Below are positions 16,270-25,555 of a DNA stretch of 58,507 nt, piece after piece. Under the pieces are notes generated by a model. The model had not been told where the DNA came from and did no database searches. It saw only the letters and a list, made by a program, of their open reading frames with translations. Each line of letters begins with the position of its first letter. Positions within the stretch are counted from its first letter, which is position 1. The position numbers were made by a program, and so were the translations under genes. The stretch is from Singulisphaera sp. GP187 (GTDB taxonomy: Bacteria > Planctomycetota > Planctomycetia > Gemmatales > Gemmataceae): the NCBI GenBank assembly GCA_945905925.1, contig CAMDQN010000025.1, forward strand, positions 1 through 58,507, given 5' to 3'.

Positions 16270-17202
16270 TTACTTCTTCGCTGCTTCCATATCGTCGAGC
16301 CACTTCGAGACGATGACGCAGTAGTACGCGCCGCTCATCGAAGACTTGTCGCCGTGTTTGGTCGCGTATCCACCGTCCTTGTTGCGGTGAGCGTCCACGA
16401 ACTTTCGCACCGCAGCTAAATCGGCCGACTTGTGTTTCCGATTGTCCTTCGGATTGTCCTTATGTAGCACCATCGCTCGCATCACGCGGTACGTCGTCTC
16501 GATATCCGACGCCTTCTCGCCCTTCTTACCCCACCCGCCGTCTTGCCTCTGACCGAGCGCGAGGTAATGATCTGCGACAGACTCTTCCCGTCGGGTCAGC
16601 CCGAGTCGCAAATTGAACGCCACAACGGAGCCAAGCGACCGAGCTTCGCCGTCTCTCAGCGCCTCGGCTGCTGCGTCTTTCATGCCCGGATGCTGCTTGC
16701 CGATCTCATTCCATTCCTTCAGGTCGAACGGGCAGTCCTTCACGCCCCACGCTTCGACCGCGGCGGCGCCGATACGCACGTCCTCGAACGTCTTCGCGTT
16801 CTCTTTGAGGTAGTCCATCGCCTTCGCGAACTTCTCCTTCGGAATGCCTAATTCCGCCGAAGCCATCACGCCAATGCTGGTGATGGTCACGTCGGGTTTG
16901 CCGCCCGGTTCCGCGAACCCGCCGGTCTTCGGGTCGTAGCAACTCAGCACGAACGCCGCGTGCTTATCCTTGTTCGGAACTTCCGCGCCGAGGTATTTCA
17001 TCGCCCGAACCGCGCCGTTGGTCGCGCGCAACATGGGCACGGGCTTCGCGTCGATGTTTGGGTCTTGCGGGGCGAGGTAGAACCCGCCGTTCGGGGCTTC
17101 AAGGGCCGTGATCCACTTGACGGTTTCCTTCTTCTGCGCCGCAGTTGGCTGTGCGAACACCAACGAAGGGCACAGCAACACCAATGCAATCGCGATGCGC
17201 AT
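16270..17202 (-). CDS. Secreted prenyltransferase/squalene oxidase-repeat protein
   Basis: This 310-residue protein has a signal peptide (MRIAIALVLLCPSLVFAQ) and alpha-alpha barrel repeats. The units resemble those of prenyltransferase beta subunits, with Gly-rich turns such as APNGGFYLAP, DPKTGGFAEPG, QDGGWGKKGE and NKDGGYATKH. True type II geranylgeranyl transferase beta chains have a zinc site made of D, C and H; the segment ETTYRVMRAM lies in the right place but a full site was not confirmed. The export signal argues against a cytosolic prenyltransferase. It is likely a planctomycete terpenoid-toroid protein of unknown substrate. Confidence 0.75.
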   Translation of the reverse strand: MRIAIALVLLCPSLVFAQPTAAQKKETVKWITALEAPNGGFYLAPQDPNIDAKPVPMLRATNGAVRAMKYLGAEVPNKDKHAAFVLSCYDPKTGGFAEPGGKPDVTITSIGVMASAELGIPKEKFAKAMDYLKENAKTFEDVRIGAAAVEAWGVKDCPFDLKEWNEIGKQHPGMKDAAAEALRDGEARSLGSVVAFNLRLGLTRREESVADHYLALGQRQDGGWGKKGEKASDIETTYRVMRAMVLHKDNPKDNRKHKSADLAAVRKFVDAHRNKDGGYATKHGDKSSMSGAYYCVIVSKWLDDMEAAKK

Positions 17203-17241
17203 GTCGCACTCCCCTGTTTAGCGTTCGTCCCGAAGGGGCGA

Positions 17242-17763
17242 TCATACTTTGGGCCTGAACGCTTTCACCACATTCTCGTTCGTCGTGAGAAACGGGCCGC
17301 CGATAAGGTCGATGCAGTACGGGATTGCGGGCATCACCGCGAGCAGACACTCGCGGATCGCGGTCGGCTTGCCGGGCAGGTTCACGATCAGCGACTTGCC
17401 GCGAATGCCGGCCGTCTGGCGCGACAGGATCGCGGTGGGCACCGACTTGAGCGACACCTCGCGCATCAACTCGCCGAAGCCGGGCAGCAGCTTTTCGCAC
17501 ACGGCTTCGGTCGCTTCGGGCGTCACGTCTCGCTGCGCCGGCCCGGTGCCGCCGGTCGTCACGACGAGGCAACAACTCTCGTCGTCGCAGAACGCTTTCA
17601 GCGTGGACTCGATCTGATCCTGCTCGTCGGGGATGACGAGAGTTCGCGGTTCCCACTCGCAGGTGAGCACTTCGCGCAAGAACTCGATGATCGCCGGCCC
17701 GCTCTTGTCTGGGTACACGCCGCGACTGGCCCGGTCGGAGACGGTGAGGATGCCGATTCTCAT
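17242..17763 (-). CDS. mog: Molybdopterin adenylyltransferase (MogA/MoaB family)
   Basis: The 173-residue cytoplasmic enzyme starts RIGILTVSDRASRGVYPDKS and contains the family motif VVTTGGTGPAQRDVTPEA, which binds MPT-AMP and Mg. The NLPGKPTAIRECL segment near the C-terminus is also characteristic. MogA adenylates molybdopterin as the step before molybdenum insertion, so a molybdoenzyme is expected elsewhere in the genome. No other moa or moe gene lies in the window. The family also covers MoaB-like proteins of unclear role, but the motif set fits MogA well. Confidence 0.85.
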   Translation of the reverse strand: MRIGILTVSDRASRGVYPDKSGPAIIEFLREVLTCEWEPRTLVIPDEQDQIESTLKAFCDDESCCLVVTTGGTGPAQRDVTPEATEAVCEKLLPGFGELMREVSLKSVPTAILSRQTAGIRGKSLIVNLPGKPTAIRECLLAVMPAIPYCIDLIGGPFLTTNENVVKAFRPKV

Positions 17764-17904
17764 GTGAATTGCGGAGTGTGAGTGTGAGTCTGGTCAGTTA
17801 GCCGCGAGCCGTCGGCGAGCGTGCGCGTTCGCCGACAATTCACAACTAACCATACACTATCTCCTATTCTGTGTCTTGCTCTCATTCTCACACTCACGCT
17901 TCAC

Positions 17905-19113
17905 ATGAGAACTTGGTCCTTCTCCTCCGCCGGTGCGCTGTTCTTCGGCCGCAACGCGGTTCGCGTTCACCTCCGCGAAGCGTGCGAACGGCTCAACGCG
18001 AAACGCGCGTTCGTTGTTACTGACGCCATCTTGGTGAAAGCCGGGTTGCTCAGCCAGACCACGGAACCGCTCACCGCGGCCGGCGTGGTGTTCGCGCACT
18101 TCGACAAAATCACGCCAGAGCCTGGCGTGGAGCTGGTCCGCGAATGTGTCGCGGCGGCGAAGGCGTTCAACCCTGATGTGATCGTCGGGCTTGGCGGCGG
18201 CAGCAACATGGACACGGCGAAGCTCGTGTCGATGATTCTGGCGCACGGCGGCGACCCGCTCGACTATACCGGCGACTGCCGCATCCCGGGTCCGGTGAAG
18301 CCGTTGATCTGCATCCCGACCACCGCCGGAACTGGGTCGGAGGTGTCCGCGGCGGCCGTGTTCACCGACACCGCGAACCACATCAAGGTATCGTGCCTCA
18401 GCCCGTTCTTGCGGCCCGCGTTCGCGATCGTCGATCCGCTGTTCACGGTCAGTTGCCCGCCGAAGGTGACCGCCGATTCCGGCATCGACGCGCTCACGCA
18501 CGCCATCGAAGGCTTCTGCGCCGTGAACAACGACGAGTTCCCGCTGCCGAGCGGCGAGAAGAGCGTGTATCAGGGTAGCAACCCAATGGCCGACTCGATG
18601 GCACGTGAAACGTTCCGGCTGGTCGGGCAGTTTCTGAAGCGCGCGGTAAAGGACGGCAACGACCTCGAAGCGCGTGACGGTATGGCACTGGCCGCGACGC
18701 TCGGCGGACTCGCGTTCTCGAACTCTGGGGTCGCGCTGGTTCATGCGATGGAGTACCCTGTTGGTGGCGCGGTTCACGTCTCGCATGGCGCGGGGAATGG
18801 TTTGCTGCTCCCCTATGTCATGCGATTCAATCTGGAGAAGCGGATTCGCCGGACGGCCGAGATCGGTCTCGTCATGGGTGCGGACGGCATTCGCGGCACG
18901 CTGGACGCGAACGCGGAAGCCACCATTCGCGAGATCGAACAACTCCGTGCGGACATCGGCATTCCGCTGCGACTCCGCGACATCGGCGTGACCGAAGACA
19001 TGCTGCCCGGCTTCGCGACGAAGGCGTTCAGCATCAAACGCCTGATGCGAGTCAACCCGCGGATGCCGCAGAGTGAAGTCGAAATCCTCGGCATCTACCG
19101 GGCCGCGTTCTAA
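17905..19113 (+). CDS. Iron-containing alcohol dehydrogenase
   Basis: The start at 17905 (MRTWSFSSAGALFFGRNAV) is preferred over the longer frame from 17821, which has no sensible N-terminus and overlaps an AGCCGC-type repeat. The 402-residue protein has the GLGGGSNMDTAK nucleotide-binding motif and the metal-site segments DSGIDALTHAIEGF and HAMEYPVGGAVHVSHG. Family members oxidise alcohols or reduce aldehydes with NAD(P). The substrate is unknown; IPTTAGTGSEVSAAAV fits Fe-ADH group III. It is followed 8 bases later by the GT39-like gene on the same strand, likely one transcript, though no functional link is obvious. Confidence 0.9.
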   Translation: MRTWSFSSAGALFFGRNAVRVHLREACERLNAKRAFVVTDAILVKAGLLSQTTEPLTAAGVVFAHFDKITPEPGVELVRECVAAAKAFNPDVIVGLGGGSNMDTAKLVSMILAHGGDPLDYTGDCRIPGPVKPLICIPTTAGTGSEVSAAAVFTDTANHIKVSCLSPFLRPAFAIVDPLFTVSCPPKVTADSGIDALTHAIEGFCAVNNDEFPLPSGEKSVYQGSNPMADSMARETFRLVGQFLKRAVKDGNDLEARDGMALAATLGGLAFSNSGVALVHAMEYPVGGAVHVSHGAGNGLLLPYVMRFNLEKRIRRTAEIGLVMGADGIRGTLDANAEATIREIEQLRADIGIPLRLRDIGVTEDMLPGFATKAFSIKRLMRVNPRMPQSEVEILGIYRAAF

Positions 19114-19121
19114 GCTTCGGC

Positions 19122-20882
19122 ATGAACGCGCGCAGCCTTTTCGTCGTCGCGGTATGTCTTGCGCTCGTCGCGTGGTTCTGGTGCCGCGGCGAGCGGTTCC
19201 TTGCCGCGAACGGTCCGACGTTCGACGAACCGGTTCACCTCGCGGCCGGGTATTCCTACTGGGCCACCGGCAGTTTCAAACTCAACCGCGAAGACCCGCC
19301 GCTTCTGAAGTTGCTCTGGGCCGCGCCACTCGCACTCGGTGACGCACCGCCGTACCCGCACGATGTCGCACGCGAAACGGACGACAATCACTGGCACGTC
19401 GGGAACGCGTTCCTCTTTAATTCCGGTCGTGCGCCAAGTGAGCTGCTGAACCCGGCCAGACGCGTGAACCTCGCGATCGGGTGCGCAGTGGTGCTGCTCG
19501 CGGGGTGGTGGGCGTACCGGCTGTGGGGAGCGAGGATCGCGGGCGTTGGCGCGGTTGGCTTCGCGGTGTGCGATCCGACACTGCTCGCGCTCTCGTGCGT
19601 CCTCTCCACGGACATCGGGCTGACACTCTTCACGCTGCTCGCGTGCTACCTCGTCTGGGAATACACCGCGAAGCCGTCACGCCGGTTACTCATCGGTGCC
19701 GGTGTCGCGCTGGGCCTCGCGCTAGGAACCAAGTTCTCGGCGCTCGCGGTCGTTCTGGGTCTCGGCGCCGCCGGGGTTGTGTATGTGCTTCGTGGCGGAA
19801 GGCTCGCGCTCCCGAACGCACCGGCCGATGCGTCGCGCGGTCGCGCGCTGGCGGAGTTCGCGTTCCGGTTCGGGTTGATCGCGTTCGTCACCCTCGCCGC
19901 GACCTACTGGTTCGTTCACTTCGATCAGTGGGGACGTGGGCTGAAGTTCCAACTCACACGCGCTGAGCACGGCGATGGGATGATGTACCTGAACGGTGAG
20001 TTATCTCGCACCGGTTGGTATCACTATTTCCTCGTGCTGCTGCCGCTCAAGCTGCCACTCGGGTTGCTCGTGGGTGTGCTGCTCGCGACCGCGGCCGGAA
20101 GGTTGCGGCGCGCGCCGCGACTCGCGTTCCTGATCGTGCCGGCGATGGTGTTCTTCGCGCTCGCGTCGTACTCGCGGGTGAACCTCGGTGTTCGCGTCGT
20201 GCTGCCGGTGCTGCCGTTCCTCTACATACTCGCGGCTGGACTCGGTTCCAATGCGTGCTGTCGCTGCGCGGGGATCGCGCTGCTCGCGGGGTGCCTCGCG
20301 TGGGCCGGTGTTTCCGCGATGCGAAGTGATCCGTACCCGGTCGCGTACTTCAACGAACTGGCCGGCGGGTCGCGCGGCGGGATTCGCTACGTCGCGGATT
20401 CCAACGCGGATTGGGGGCAGGGGCTTCCCGCACTGAAGGCTTATCTCGATGCGAATGGGCCGGACGTGATTTACCTCGCGTACTTCGGCACCGCCCGCCC
20501 GGAGGCTTACGGCATCCGCTATCAGTCGCTCCCGACCTACGGGCGCGTCGGCGAACCGGGCGGCGAAGTCGTGCGCGCGAATGCCTCGCGACACGTTGTT
20601 GTGGTGAGCGCGAACAACCTGCTCGGCATCTACCTGAACGATCCGCGGACGTTCGCATGGCTGCGCACCCGCGAACCGGTCGCGATCCTCGGCGGCTGTC
20701 TGTACGTCTTCGACCTCACCGGGGACGCGGACGCCATTCATCGCGTGCGCGCGATTTCAGAGAAGTTCGGGTCGAGGCCCGCGCCGTGGCCGACTGCGAC
20801 CCAGTCGGCGCAACCGGTGCAACTCCGCGAGCGACGCGGCCTGCTTCTGGCGGAGCAGGTCGCGCGAGATCGCGTTCAATAA
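19122..20882 (+). CDS. GT39/ArnT-like membrane glycosyltransferase
   Basis: This 586-residue protein has a signal-anchor first helix, then the GT-C motif FDEPVHLAAGYSYWATGSF and the segment REDPPLLKLLWAAPLA, matching the acidic motif and PPL of dolichyl-phosphate-mannose mannosyltransferases and ArnT. Many hydrophobic helices follow (from VVLLAGWWAYRLWGARIAGV to about residue 390) and then a soluble C-terminus of about 200 residues. The likely role is transfer of a sugar from a lipid phosphate carrier to a target on the outer face. It lies 8 bases after the alcohol dehydrogenase. Confidence 0.8.
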   Translation: MNARSLFVVAVCLALVAWFWCRGERFLAANGPTFDEPVHLAAGYSYWATGSFKLNREDPPLLKLLWAAPLALGDAPPYPHDVARETDDNHWHVGNAFLFNSGRAPSELLNPARRVNLAIGCAVVLLAGWWAYRLWGARIAGVGAVGFAVCDPTLLALSCVLSTDIGLTLFTLLACYLVWEYTAKPSRRLLIGAGVALGLALGTKFSALAVVLGLGAAGVVYVLRGGRLALPNAPADASRGRALAEFAFRFGLIAFVTLAATYWFVHFDQWGRGLKFQLTRAEHGDGMMYLNGELSRTGWYHYFLVLLPLKLPLGLLVGVLLATAAGRLRRAPRLAFLIVPAMVFFALASYSRVNLGVRVVLPVLPFLYILAAGLGSNACCRCAGIALLAGCLAWAGVSAMRSDPYPVAYFNELAGGSRGGIRYVADSNADWGQGLPALKAYLDANGPDVIYLAYFGTARPEAYGIRYQSLPTYGRVGEPGGEVVRANASRHVVVVSANNLLGIYLNDPRTFAWLRTREPVAILGGCLYVFDLTGDADAIHRVRAISEKFGSRPAPWPTATQSAQPVQLRERRGLLLAEQVARDRVQ

Positions 20883-20991
20883 CGCGGCACTCTACTGAAG
20901 GAGCAGTGTGGCGCCCACGCGTGCGAGGCGACGAGCAGCACCGCGAACATCGCGAACGGAGCGAGGGGCTTCCGGCGCACGGCATGTCTTC

Positions 20992-22179
20992 TCACGGTTT
21001 GGTTCGGGGCGGCGGTGCGGTTTCGGGCGGTTCCGGCGGCTTCGCGATCTTCGACGCGAACGTATCGAAGAACTCGTAGGTCGCCCGCAGCGCGGCGAGC
21101 GACTTCTCCTCGTACTCGCCGAGGACTGCCGCGGTTGTCAACCAATCCACGCTGTGCGTGCGCGCGACGCCGAACGCGAGATTGTAGCGACCCGCCTCGA
21201 AGTGCCCGACAGCCTCCGACTTAGCCGCGTCGTGCGCGACCTTGAACAACCGCCCACGCGCCATCGCGAATCGGTTCTCCTCGGTGTCGAGCGACTTCAG
21301 CGCGAGTACGTCCCAGTGCGTTTGCTTCCAGAACTCGCGCGTCGGCGGGGCGTTGCCGGCCTTCGGCGCGAACTTGTTCGACACGATGAACTCGACCGAC
21401 GAATCGACCCACTCAGCTTCCGCTCGCAGGATCGCGTCGCGTGTGTCGGGCAGTGCGTCCGCGAGCGTCTGCCGCCCGAACGCGGTGGCGTTGAACCCGG
21501 TCCAGTTCCCCGGCTTCAGACTCGACAACTCGTGCGTCTTCGCGTGGAGGACGTTGGAGAGCCACTGCCGCCGGGCCGTGTCGAGCCGGTCGGCGCCCGC
21601 GGGGTACGCTTTGCTCATGAGCGCGATCGGCTCGCGCAGCGCTTCAACGCTCTTGAAGTCGTCCAGCGGTGCCCGCCGGTACCGCGCGACGATGTCGTCC
21701 ACGACCCCCGCGGCCCAGCGGTCGTAGTCGGCCTGCAAGTCGTTCGTCAATGACGGGTAATGCGCGCGAAGAAGTTTGAGTTCTGCGTGCCCATTTGATC
21801 GCTCCAACTCTTCGGCGGTCGCCTGCACCAAGTTTGCCTTGTACCAGTCGCGCTTTTCGGCTGCGTCTTGCAGCGACAGATTCGGTTTGGGCGAAATCGG
21901 TACGAGCCACCACGCGGCACTAGCCGCAACCAATCCGACCAACCCCACAACGGCGCGGCGCGGTGACCACCGCGACCACACCAACGCCAACCCGCACACG
22001 AATAGCGGCGCAATCGCTGCGAGCACCCGCGGCGCGTGCGCGTCGGTGCCGAACCCGGCTAACCCAAAGCCCCGCCACACGGTGCCGAAGCCGATCGCCG
22101 CGAACGCGACCGCACCGAGCAGGCGCGGAGGCGTGAGCCGGCTTGGTGGCGGGGCAGGAGGTGGTGCGGTCGCGGACAT
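20992..22179 (-). CDS. Membrane-anchored helical protein, unknown function
   Basis: The start at 22179 (MSATAPPPAPPPSRLTPPRL) gives 395 residues. The N-terminus has about three hydrophobic segments (RLLGAVAFAAIGFGTVWRGF, VLAAIAPLFVCGLALVWSRW, AVVGLVGLVAASAAWWLVPI). The rest is a soluble alpha-rich domain with EEN and AAEKRDW stretches and a Pro-rich tail (PPEPPETAPPPRTKP). No known domain was identified; the repeated AxxxAR and LxxA patterns suggest TPR-like helices. A longer frame to 22281 would run through a GC-rich hairpin zone. Confidence 0.65.
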   Translation of the reverse strand: MSATAPPPAPPPSRLTPPRLLGAVAFAAIGFGTVWRGFGLAGFGTDAHAPRVLAAIAPLFVCGLALVWSRWSPRRAVVGLVGLVAASAAWWLVPISPKPNLSLQDAAEKRDWYKANLVQATAEELERSNGHAELKLLRAHYPSLTNDLQADYDRWAAGVVDDIVARYRRAPLDDFKSVEALREPIALMSKAYPAGADRLDTARRQWLSNVLHAKTHELSSLKPGNWTGFNATAFGRQTLADALPDTRDAILRAEAEWVDSSVEFIVSNKFAPKAGNAPPTREFWKQTHWDVLALKSLDTEENRFAMARGRLFKVAHDAAKSEAVGHFEAGRYNLAFGVARTHSVDWLTTAAVLGEYEEKSLAALRATYEFFDTFASKIAKPPEPPETAPPPRTKP

Positions 22180-22199
22180 GGTGTGGCTTCCGGTGAGGC

Positions 22200-22275
22200 G
22201 AGCCCCGCGCATCCGGGCGGGGCTGTTGGATTGGCGCGACACCCCACCGCCCCTGCGGGCGGGGTTTCCCGGGCC
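22200..22275. repeat. GC-rich hairpins upstream of an unknown gene
   Basis: AGCCCCGCGCATCCGGGCGG and CCGCCCCTGCGGGCGGGG are both self-complementary and sit between two reverse-strand genes. They could terminate the DUF1080 gene's transcript, which ends at 22278. Confidence 0.5.
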
Positions 22276-22277
22276 AA

Positions 22278-23060
22278 TCACTCCGGCTTCTTCGCTTCGG
22301 GTTTCTTGCCTTCGAGTGCCTTGATCTCGCGGATCCAGATGTTACGGAACTTCACCAGGTCGCCGTGGTTTTGCAACCGGATCGGTTGCTTCAGTGGGTG
22401 CTTCTGGTACGCGGCCGGTTTGTCGTAGTTCGTGTTGCCTTGCAGCTCGAAATGGTTCTGTACCACCACGCCGTTGTGGATCACCGTGACATAACCCGGT
22501 ATCAACACCTTCAGCTCCTTCGACTGCTCATCGAATCGCGGCGCGGTGAAGATGATGTCGTAGGTCTGCCACTCGCCCGGCTTGCGGCACGCGTTCACCA
22601 TCGGCGGCGTCTGCTTGTAGAGGCTCCCGCACTGTCCGTCGAAGTACGTCTTGTTGTCGTGCGAGTCGAGCACTTGCACCTCGTAACGGTTCGCCAGGAA
22701 CACGCCGCTGTTCCCGCGACCCTGCCCGCTGCCCTTCACAACTTCCGGGGTCGCGAACTCGATGTGCAGTTGGTAATCGCCGAACGAGTCCTTCGTGAGA
22801 ATGTCGCCGCCCTTCACGATCGCGTAGCCGTCTTTCACTTCCCACTTCTCGCCGTTGTTCCATTTCGAGAGGTCTTTGCCGTCGAAGAGAACGGTCGCGT
22901 CCGAAGGCGGGTCGCCGTAGGCTTTTCCGGGCGTGATGAGTGCCGGTTCCGGCCAGATGATCCCGCTCTTGTATTCCTTCTGAAGCGCGGCCGCGCCGAA
23001 CGCACCCAGGGCGCTGAGCGTAACGGCCGACACCAATAGCAACGTGCGCGTACTCAACAT
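22278..23060 (-). CDS. DUF1080 (3-keto-disaccharide hydrolase-like) secreted protein
   Basis: The protein has 260 residues with a signal peptide ([20 protein letters not shown]). The DUF1080 core shows [43 protein letters not shown] and [19 protein letters not shown], and the end contains [20 protein letters not shown]. The LFDGKDL and RNIWIR blocks are the family hallmark. The fold is a concanavalin-like beta-jelly roll; members are associated with breakdown of 3-keto-glycosides or polysaccharides. A Gfo/Idh/MocA oxidoreductase lies across the divergent region; that pairing is frequent in planctomycete sugar-catabolism loci, so the two may cooperate (inference). Confidence 0.9.
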   Translation of the reverse strand: MLSTRTLLLVSAVTLSALGAFGAAALQKEYKSGIIWPEPALITPGKAYGDPPSDATVLFDGKDLSKWNNGEKWEVKDGYAIVKGGDILTKDSFGDYQLHIEFATPEVVKGSGQGRGNSGVFLANRYEVQVLDSHDNKTYFDGQCGSLYKQTPPMVNACRKPGEWQTYDIIFTAPRFDEQSKELKVLIPGYVTVIHNGVVVQNHFELQGNTNYDKPAAYQKHPLKQPIRLQNHGDLVKFRNIWIREIKALEGKKPEAKKPE

Positions 23061-23085
23061 TGGGAGAAGCTCCGTGATAAGGCGA

Positions 23086-23202
23086 AGAAGAACCTCTTCC
23101 CCCGCCCCTCAGCAGGGAGGGGAGTTAGAGAAGAAACGACAGCTTCTTCCGTCTTACTCCCCGTCCCTTCTTAGGGGAGGGGCTGGGGGAAGAGGTTCTT
23201 CT
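23086..23202. repeat. Inverted repeat, C-rich/G-rich family
   Basis: Outer arms AGAAGAACCTCTTCCCCC and GGGGGAAGAGGTTCTTCT are complementary, with inner halves CCCCTCAGCAGGGAGGGG and CCCTTCTTAGGGGAGGG. It lies in the divergent region between the DUF1080 and oxidoreductase genes. Confidence 0.75.
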
Positions 23203-23248
23203 CTGGTATTGTGGGACGGCTTTCCATCCTCTTCCACAAGGTGTCTCC

Positions 23249-24379
23249 ATGTCAAACGTCAATCGTCGCGCGTTTCTCGCTTCCGCGGCCGTCGCCACGG
23301 CCACCGCATCGCGTCTCTCAGCAGCGGACACCGAACCGCTTCGCGTCGGATTCATCGGAGTGGGCGGACGCGGTACGGCGCTGCTCCGTAACTTCCTCGA
23401 AGCGAAACTCGGGAACGTGGTCGCGGTGTGCGACATCAAGGACGAACACGCGAAGCGCGCCGCCACGCTCATCACCGGCGCCGGGCAGAAGCAACCGGTG
23501 CTGCTCGAAGACTGGAAGAAGTTGCTGGAGTTGAAGGACGTGCAGGCGGTGGTATCCGCGCTGCCGTGCGATCTGCACGCGGCGTGCTACCTCGATGTGA
23601 TCGCGGCCAGCAAAGACCTGTACGGCGAAAAGCCGATGTGTCTCACGCCGCAGGATTGCGACCGCGTGGTGAAGGCCGCGAACGCGAGCAAGCAAATCGT
23701 GCAGATCGGTTTCCAGCGCCGCGCCGACCCGCGATTCATCGAACCCATGAAGCTGATTCACGCGGGCGAACTCGGCGACTTGGTCGAAGGCCGCATCATG
23801 TGGTCGAACTCGTGGGGTCCGCTCGGCGACTGGTTCGGAAAAAAGGCCCGCAGCGGTGACTGGATGGTGGAGCAAGCGTGTCACAACTGGGACGTGATTA
23901 ACTGGGCGTGCAAGGGTCTGCCGGTCCGCGCGATGGGCTTGGGCAAGACCGGGCTTTACAAGACGTTTCAGGCCGACCGCGACGTTCACGACTATTACTC
24001 CGCGATCGTCGAATACGAGAACGGCGCGATCATCAACATTCTGCACTCCTGGGTCGCGCCGGGGCAGAACGGGAAGTTCACGAAGGAGTTCAACGACGAG
24101 TATACGCGGCTCAACGGTGTGAAGGCCGGCATCGACTTCAACAGCGGGTTAATCGCGTACCGCAAGGAACTGAACATCCCCGACAAGATCGGCCACAGCG
24201 CGAAGGGTGCAATCAACAACACGAAACTCGGCCTCGAAGCGTTCGCCGCAAGCGTGAAGGACCGCAAGGCGCCGGTGGCGACGGTCGAGCACGGCCGCGA
24301 CGCGGTGCTCGCGTGCCTGCTCGTGCGCGAAGCCGTGTACCAGAAAAAGCCCATCACGATGAAGGAATTGAAGGGGTAA
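23249..24379 (+). CDS. Gfo/Idh/MocA-family oxidoreductase with Tat-type signal
   Basis: The N-terminus NRRAFLASAAVATATASRL is a twin-arginine-type signal (NRR-A-F), and the Rossmann motif VGFIGVGGRGTALL follows. The 376-residue protein contains the catalytic-lysine segment GEKPMCLT and a His/Asp region typical of the family (ACHNWDVINWACKGLP). Members use NAD(P) to oxidise or isomerise sugars. The export signal suggests a periplasmic location, common in planctomycetes. It is divergent from the DUF1080 gene and may share substrates with it (inference). Confidence 0.88.
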   Translation: MSNVNRRAFLASAAVATATASRLSAADTEPLRVGFIGVGGRGTALLRNFLEAKLGNVVAVCDIKDEHAKRAATLITGAGQKQPVLLEDWKKLLELKDVQAVVSALPCDLHAACYLDVIAASKDLYGEKPMCLTPQDCDRVVKAANASKQIVQIGFQRRADPRFIEPMKLIHAGELGDLVEGRIMWSNSWGPLGDWFGKKARSGDWMVEQACHNWDVINWACKGLPVRAMGLGKTGLYKTFQADRDVHDYYSAIVEYENGAIINILHSWVAPGQNGKFTKEFNDEYTRLNGVKAGIDFNSGLIAYRKELNIPDKIGHSAKGAINNTKLGLEAFAASVKDRKAPVATVEHGRDAVLACLLVREAVYQKKPITMKELKG

Positions 24380-24455
24380 TCGCGGACCACTGACATCGGG
24401 GTGTCACTGTGGTGCGTGGTATACTTCCTACTACCACCACTGCGAGATACGCCCG

Positions 24456-25178
24456 ATGTGTGCGCGCATTACCATCACTACAACCGGAACGGAAATCGCC
24501 GACTTGTTCGGCCTATCCTACGACATGAGCAACCCGCGACCGCTTGCCGCGCCGCGCTACAATGTCAGCCCCTCAACGATCATTCCCGTGATGCGCGGCG
24601 TCAACAGCGTGCGCGAACTCGCGGACCTGCGCTGGGGACTGATCCCGTTCTGGAACACCAACCCGAAGCACACTGGGTTCGTGAACGCTCGCGCCGAAAC
24701 CGCACCCGGGAAGCCCGCGTTCCGCGACCCGTTCCACTGGCGGCGCTGTCTCGTCCCCGCGGACGGTTTTTTCGAGTGGAAGACCACGCGCAAGAAGAAA
24801 CAGCCGTACTTCTTCCGCAAGGCCGGTGGCGGGATGTTGGTTTTCGCTGGCGTGTGGGACCGCTGGAAGAGTACAAACGGAGTAGTCGAAACGTTCGCGC
24901 TGATAACGGTCCCGGCGAACGATTTGGTGAAACCGCTTCACGACCGGATGCCCGCGATCATCAGCGAAGGGCAATTCGGCGCGTGGCTCGATCCGAAAGA
25001 ATCTCGCCCCTCGCGGTTACTCCCGCTATTGCAACCGTATCCCGTGGAACGGATGGAGATGTGGGCGGTGAGTGATCGTGTGAATTCCGCGACGAACGAC
25101 GAACCGGAGTTGCTCACAACCGTGCCCGAACCTCCGAAGCCGTCGTGGACACAACCCACGCTATTCGATGTTGCCTGA
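24456..25178 (+). CDS. YedK/HMCES-type abasic-site processing protein
   Basis: The protein starts MCARIT, leaving Cys2 as the new N-terminus that cross-links to abasic sites in single-stranded DNA. FVNARAE (Asn), RCLVPADGFFEW (active-site Glu) and LHDRMPAI (His) complete the known SRAP catalytic set. The length of 240 residues is usual. The role is protection of abasic sites in ssDNA during replication, in the cytoplasm. No lexA or other SOS gene is next to it; the ABM gene begins 8 bases after the stop. Confidence 0.93.
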   Translation: MCARITITTTGTEIADLFGLSYDMSNPRPLAAPRYNVSPSTIIPVMRGVNSVRELADLRWGLIPFWNTNPKHTGFVNARAETAPGKPAFRDPFHWRRCLVPADGFFEWKTTRKKKQPYFFRKAGGGMLVFAGVWDRWKSTNGVVETFALITVPANDLVKPLHDRMPAIISEGQFGAWLDPKESRPSRLLPLLQPYPVERMEMWAVSDRVNSATNDEPELLTTVPEPPKPSWTQPTLFDVA

Positions 25179-25186
25179 GGACCGCC

Positions 25187-25495
25187 ATGATTCACGTTAT
25201 TGCGACCATCACACTGAACCCCGGCGTGCGTACACCGTTCCTCGAAGTGTTCCGCTGGCTCACGCCGCTCGTTCGCGCGGAAGCGGGCTGCATTGAGTAT
25301 CAGGCGACCGTAGACGTGCTGACGACGATCGGGGTGCAGGACGGCCCTTACGACCACGTGGTTACGGTTGTCGAGAAGTGGGAGAGTGTCGAGGCGCTCT
25401 ACGCCCACAGCGCGGCCTCGCACATGACGGAGTATCGCGCGAAGGTGAAAGACTTCGTTGTGGGCGTGAAACTGGTCGTGTCGGAACCTGTCTGA
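25187..25495 (+). CDS. ABM-type small monooxygenase
   Basis: The start at 25187 gives 102 residues beginning MIHVIATITLNPGVRTPFLE. The pattern, a beta-alpha-beta ferredoxin-like fold with ECGCIEY-type (EAGCIEYQATVD) and VEKWESVEALYAHSAASHM segments, is that of the antibiotic biosynthesis monooxygenase (ABM/YgiN) family. Such dimeric proteins act on quinols or aromatic compounds without cofactor, but many have no known substrate. A longer frame starting at 25145 overlaps the YedK gene and is unlikely. Confidence 0.82.
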   Translation: MIHVIATITLNPGVRTPFLEVFRWLTPLVRAEAGCIEYQATVDVLTTIGVQDGPYDHVVTVVEKWESVEALYAHSAASHMTEYRAKVKDFVVGVKLVVSEPV

Positions 25496-25507
25496 TTCGC
25501 TGCCCTG

Positions 25508-25555
25508 TTCGCCACAAACCGAAGGCGAGCGTGTACCTTCGGCGATCACACCTTC
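25508..25555. repeat. Short palindrome near the convergent gene ends
   Basis: AACCGAAGGCGAGCG and the following TACCTTCGGCGATCA resemble the AGCCGC-family core and can pair (CCGAAGG with CCTTCGG). It lies between the ABM stop (25495) and the end of the WD40 gene (25546), so it may end both transcripts. Confidence 0.45.
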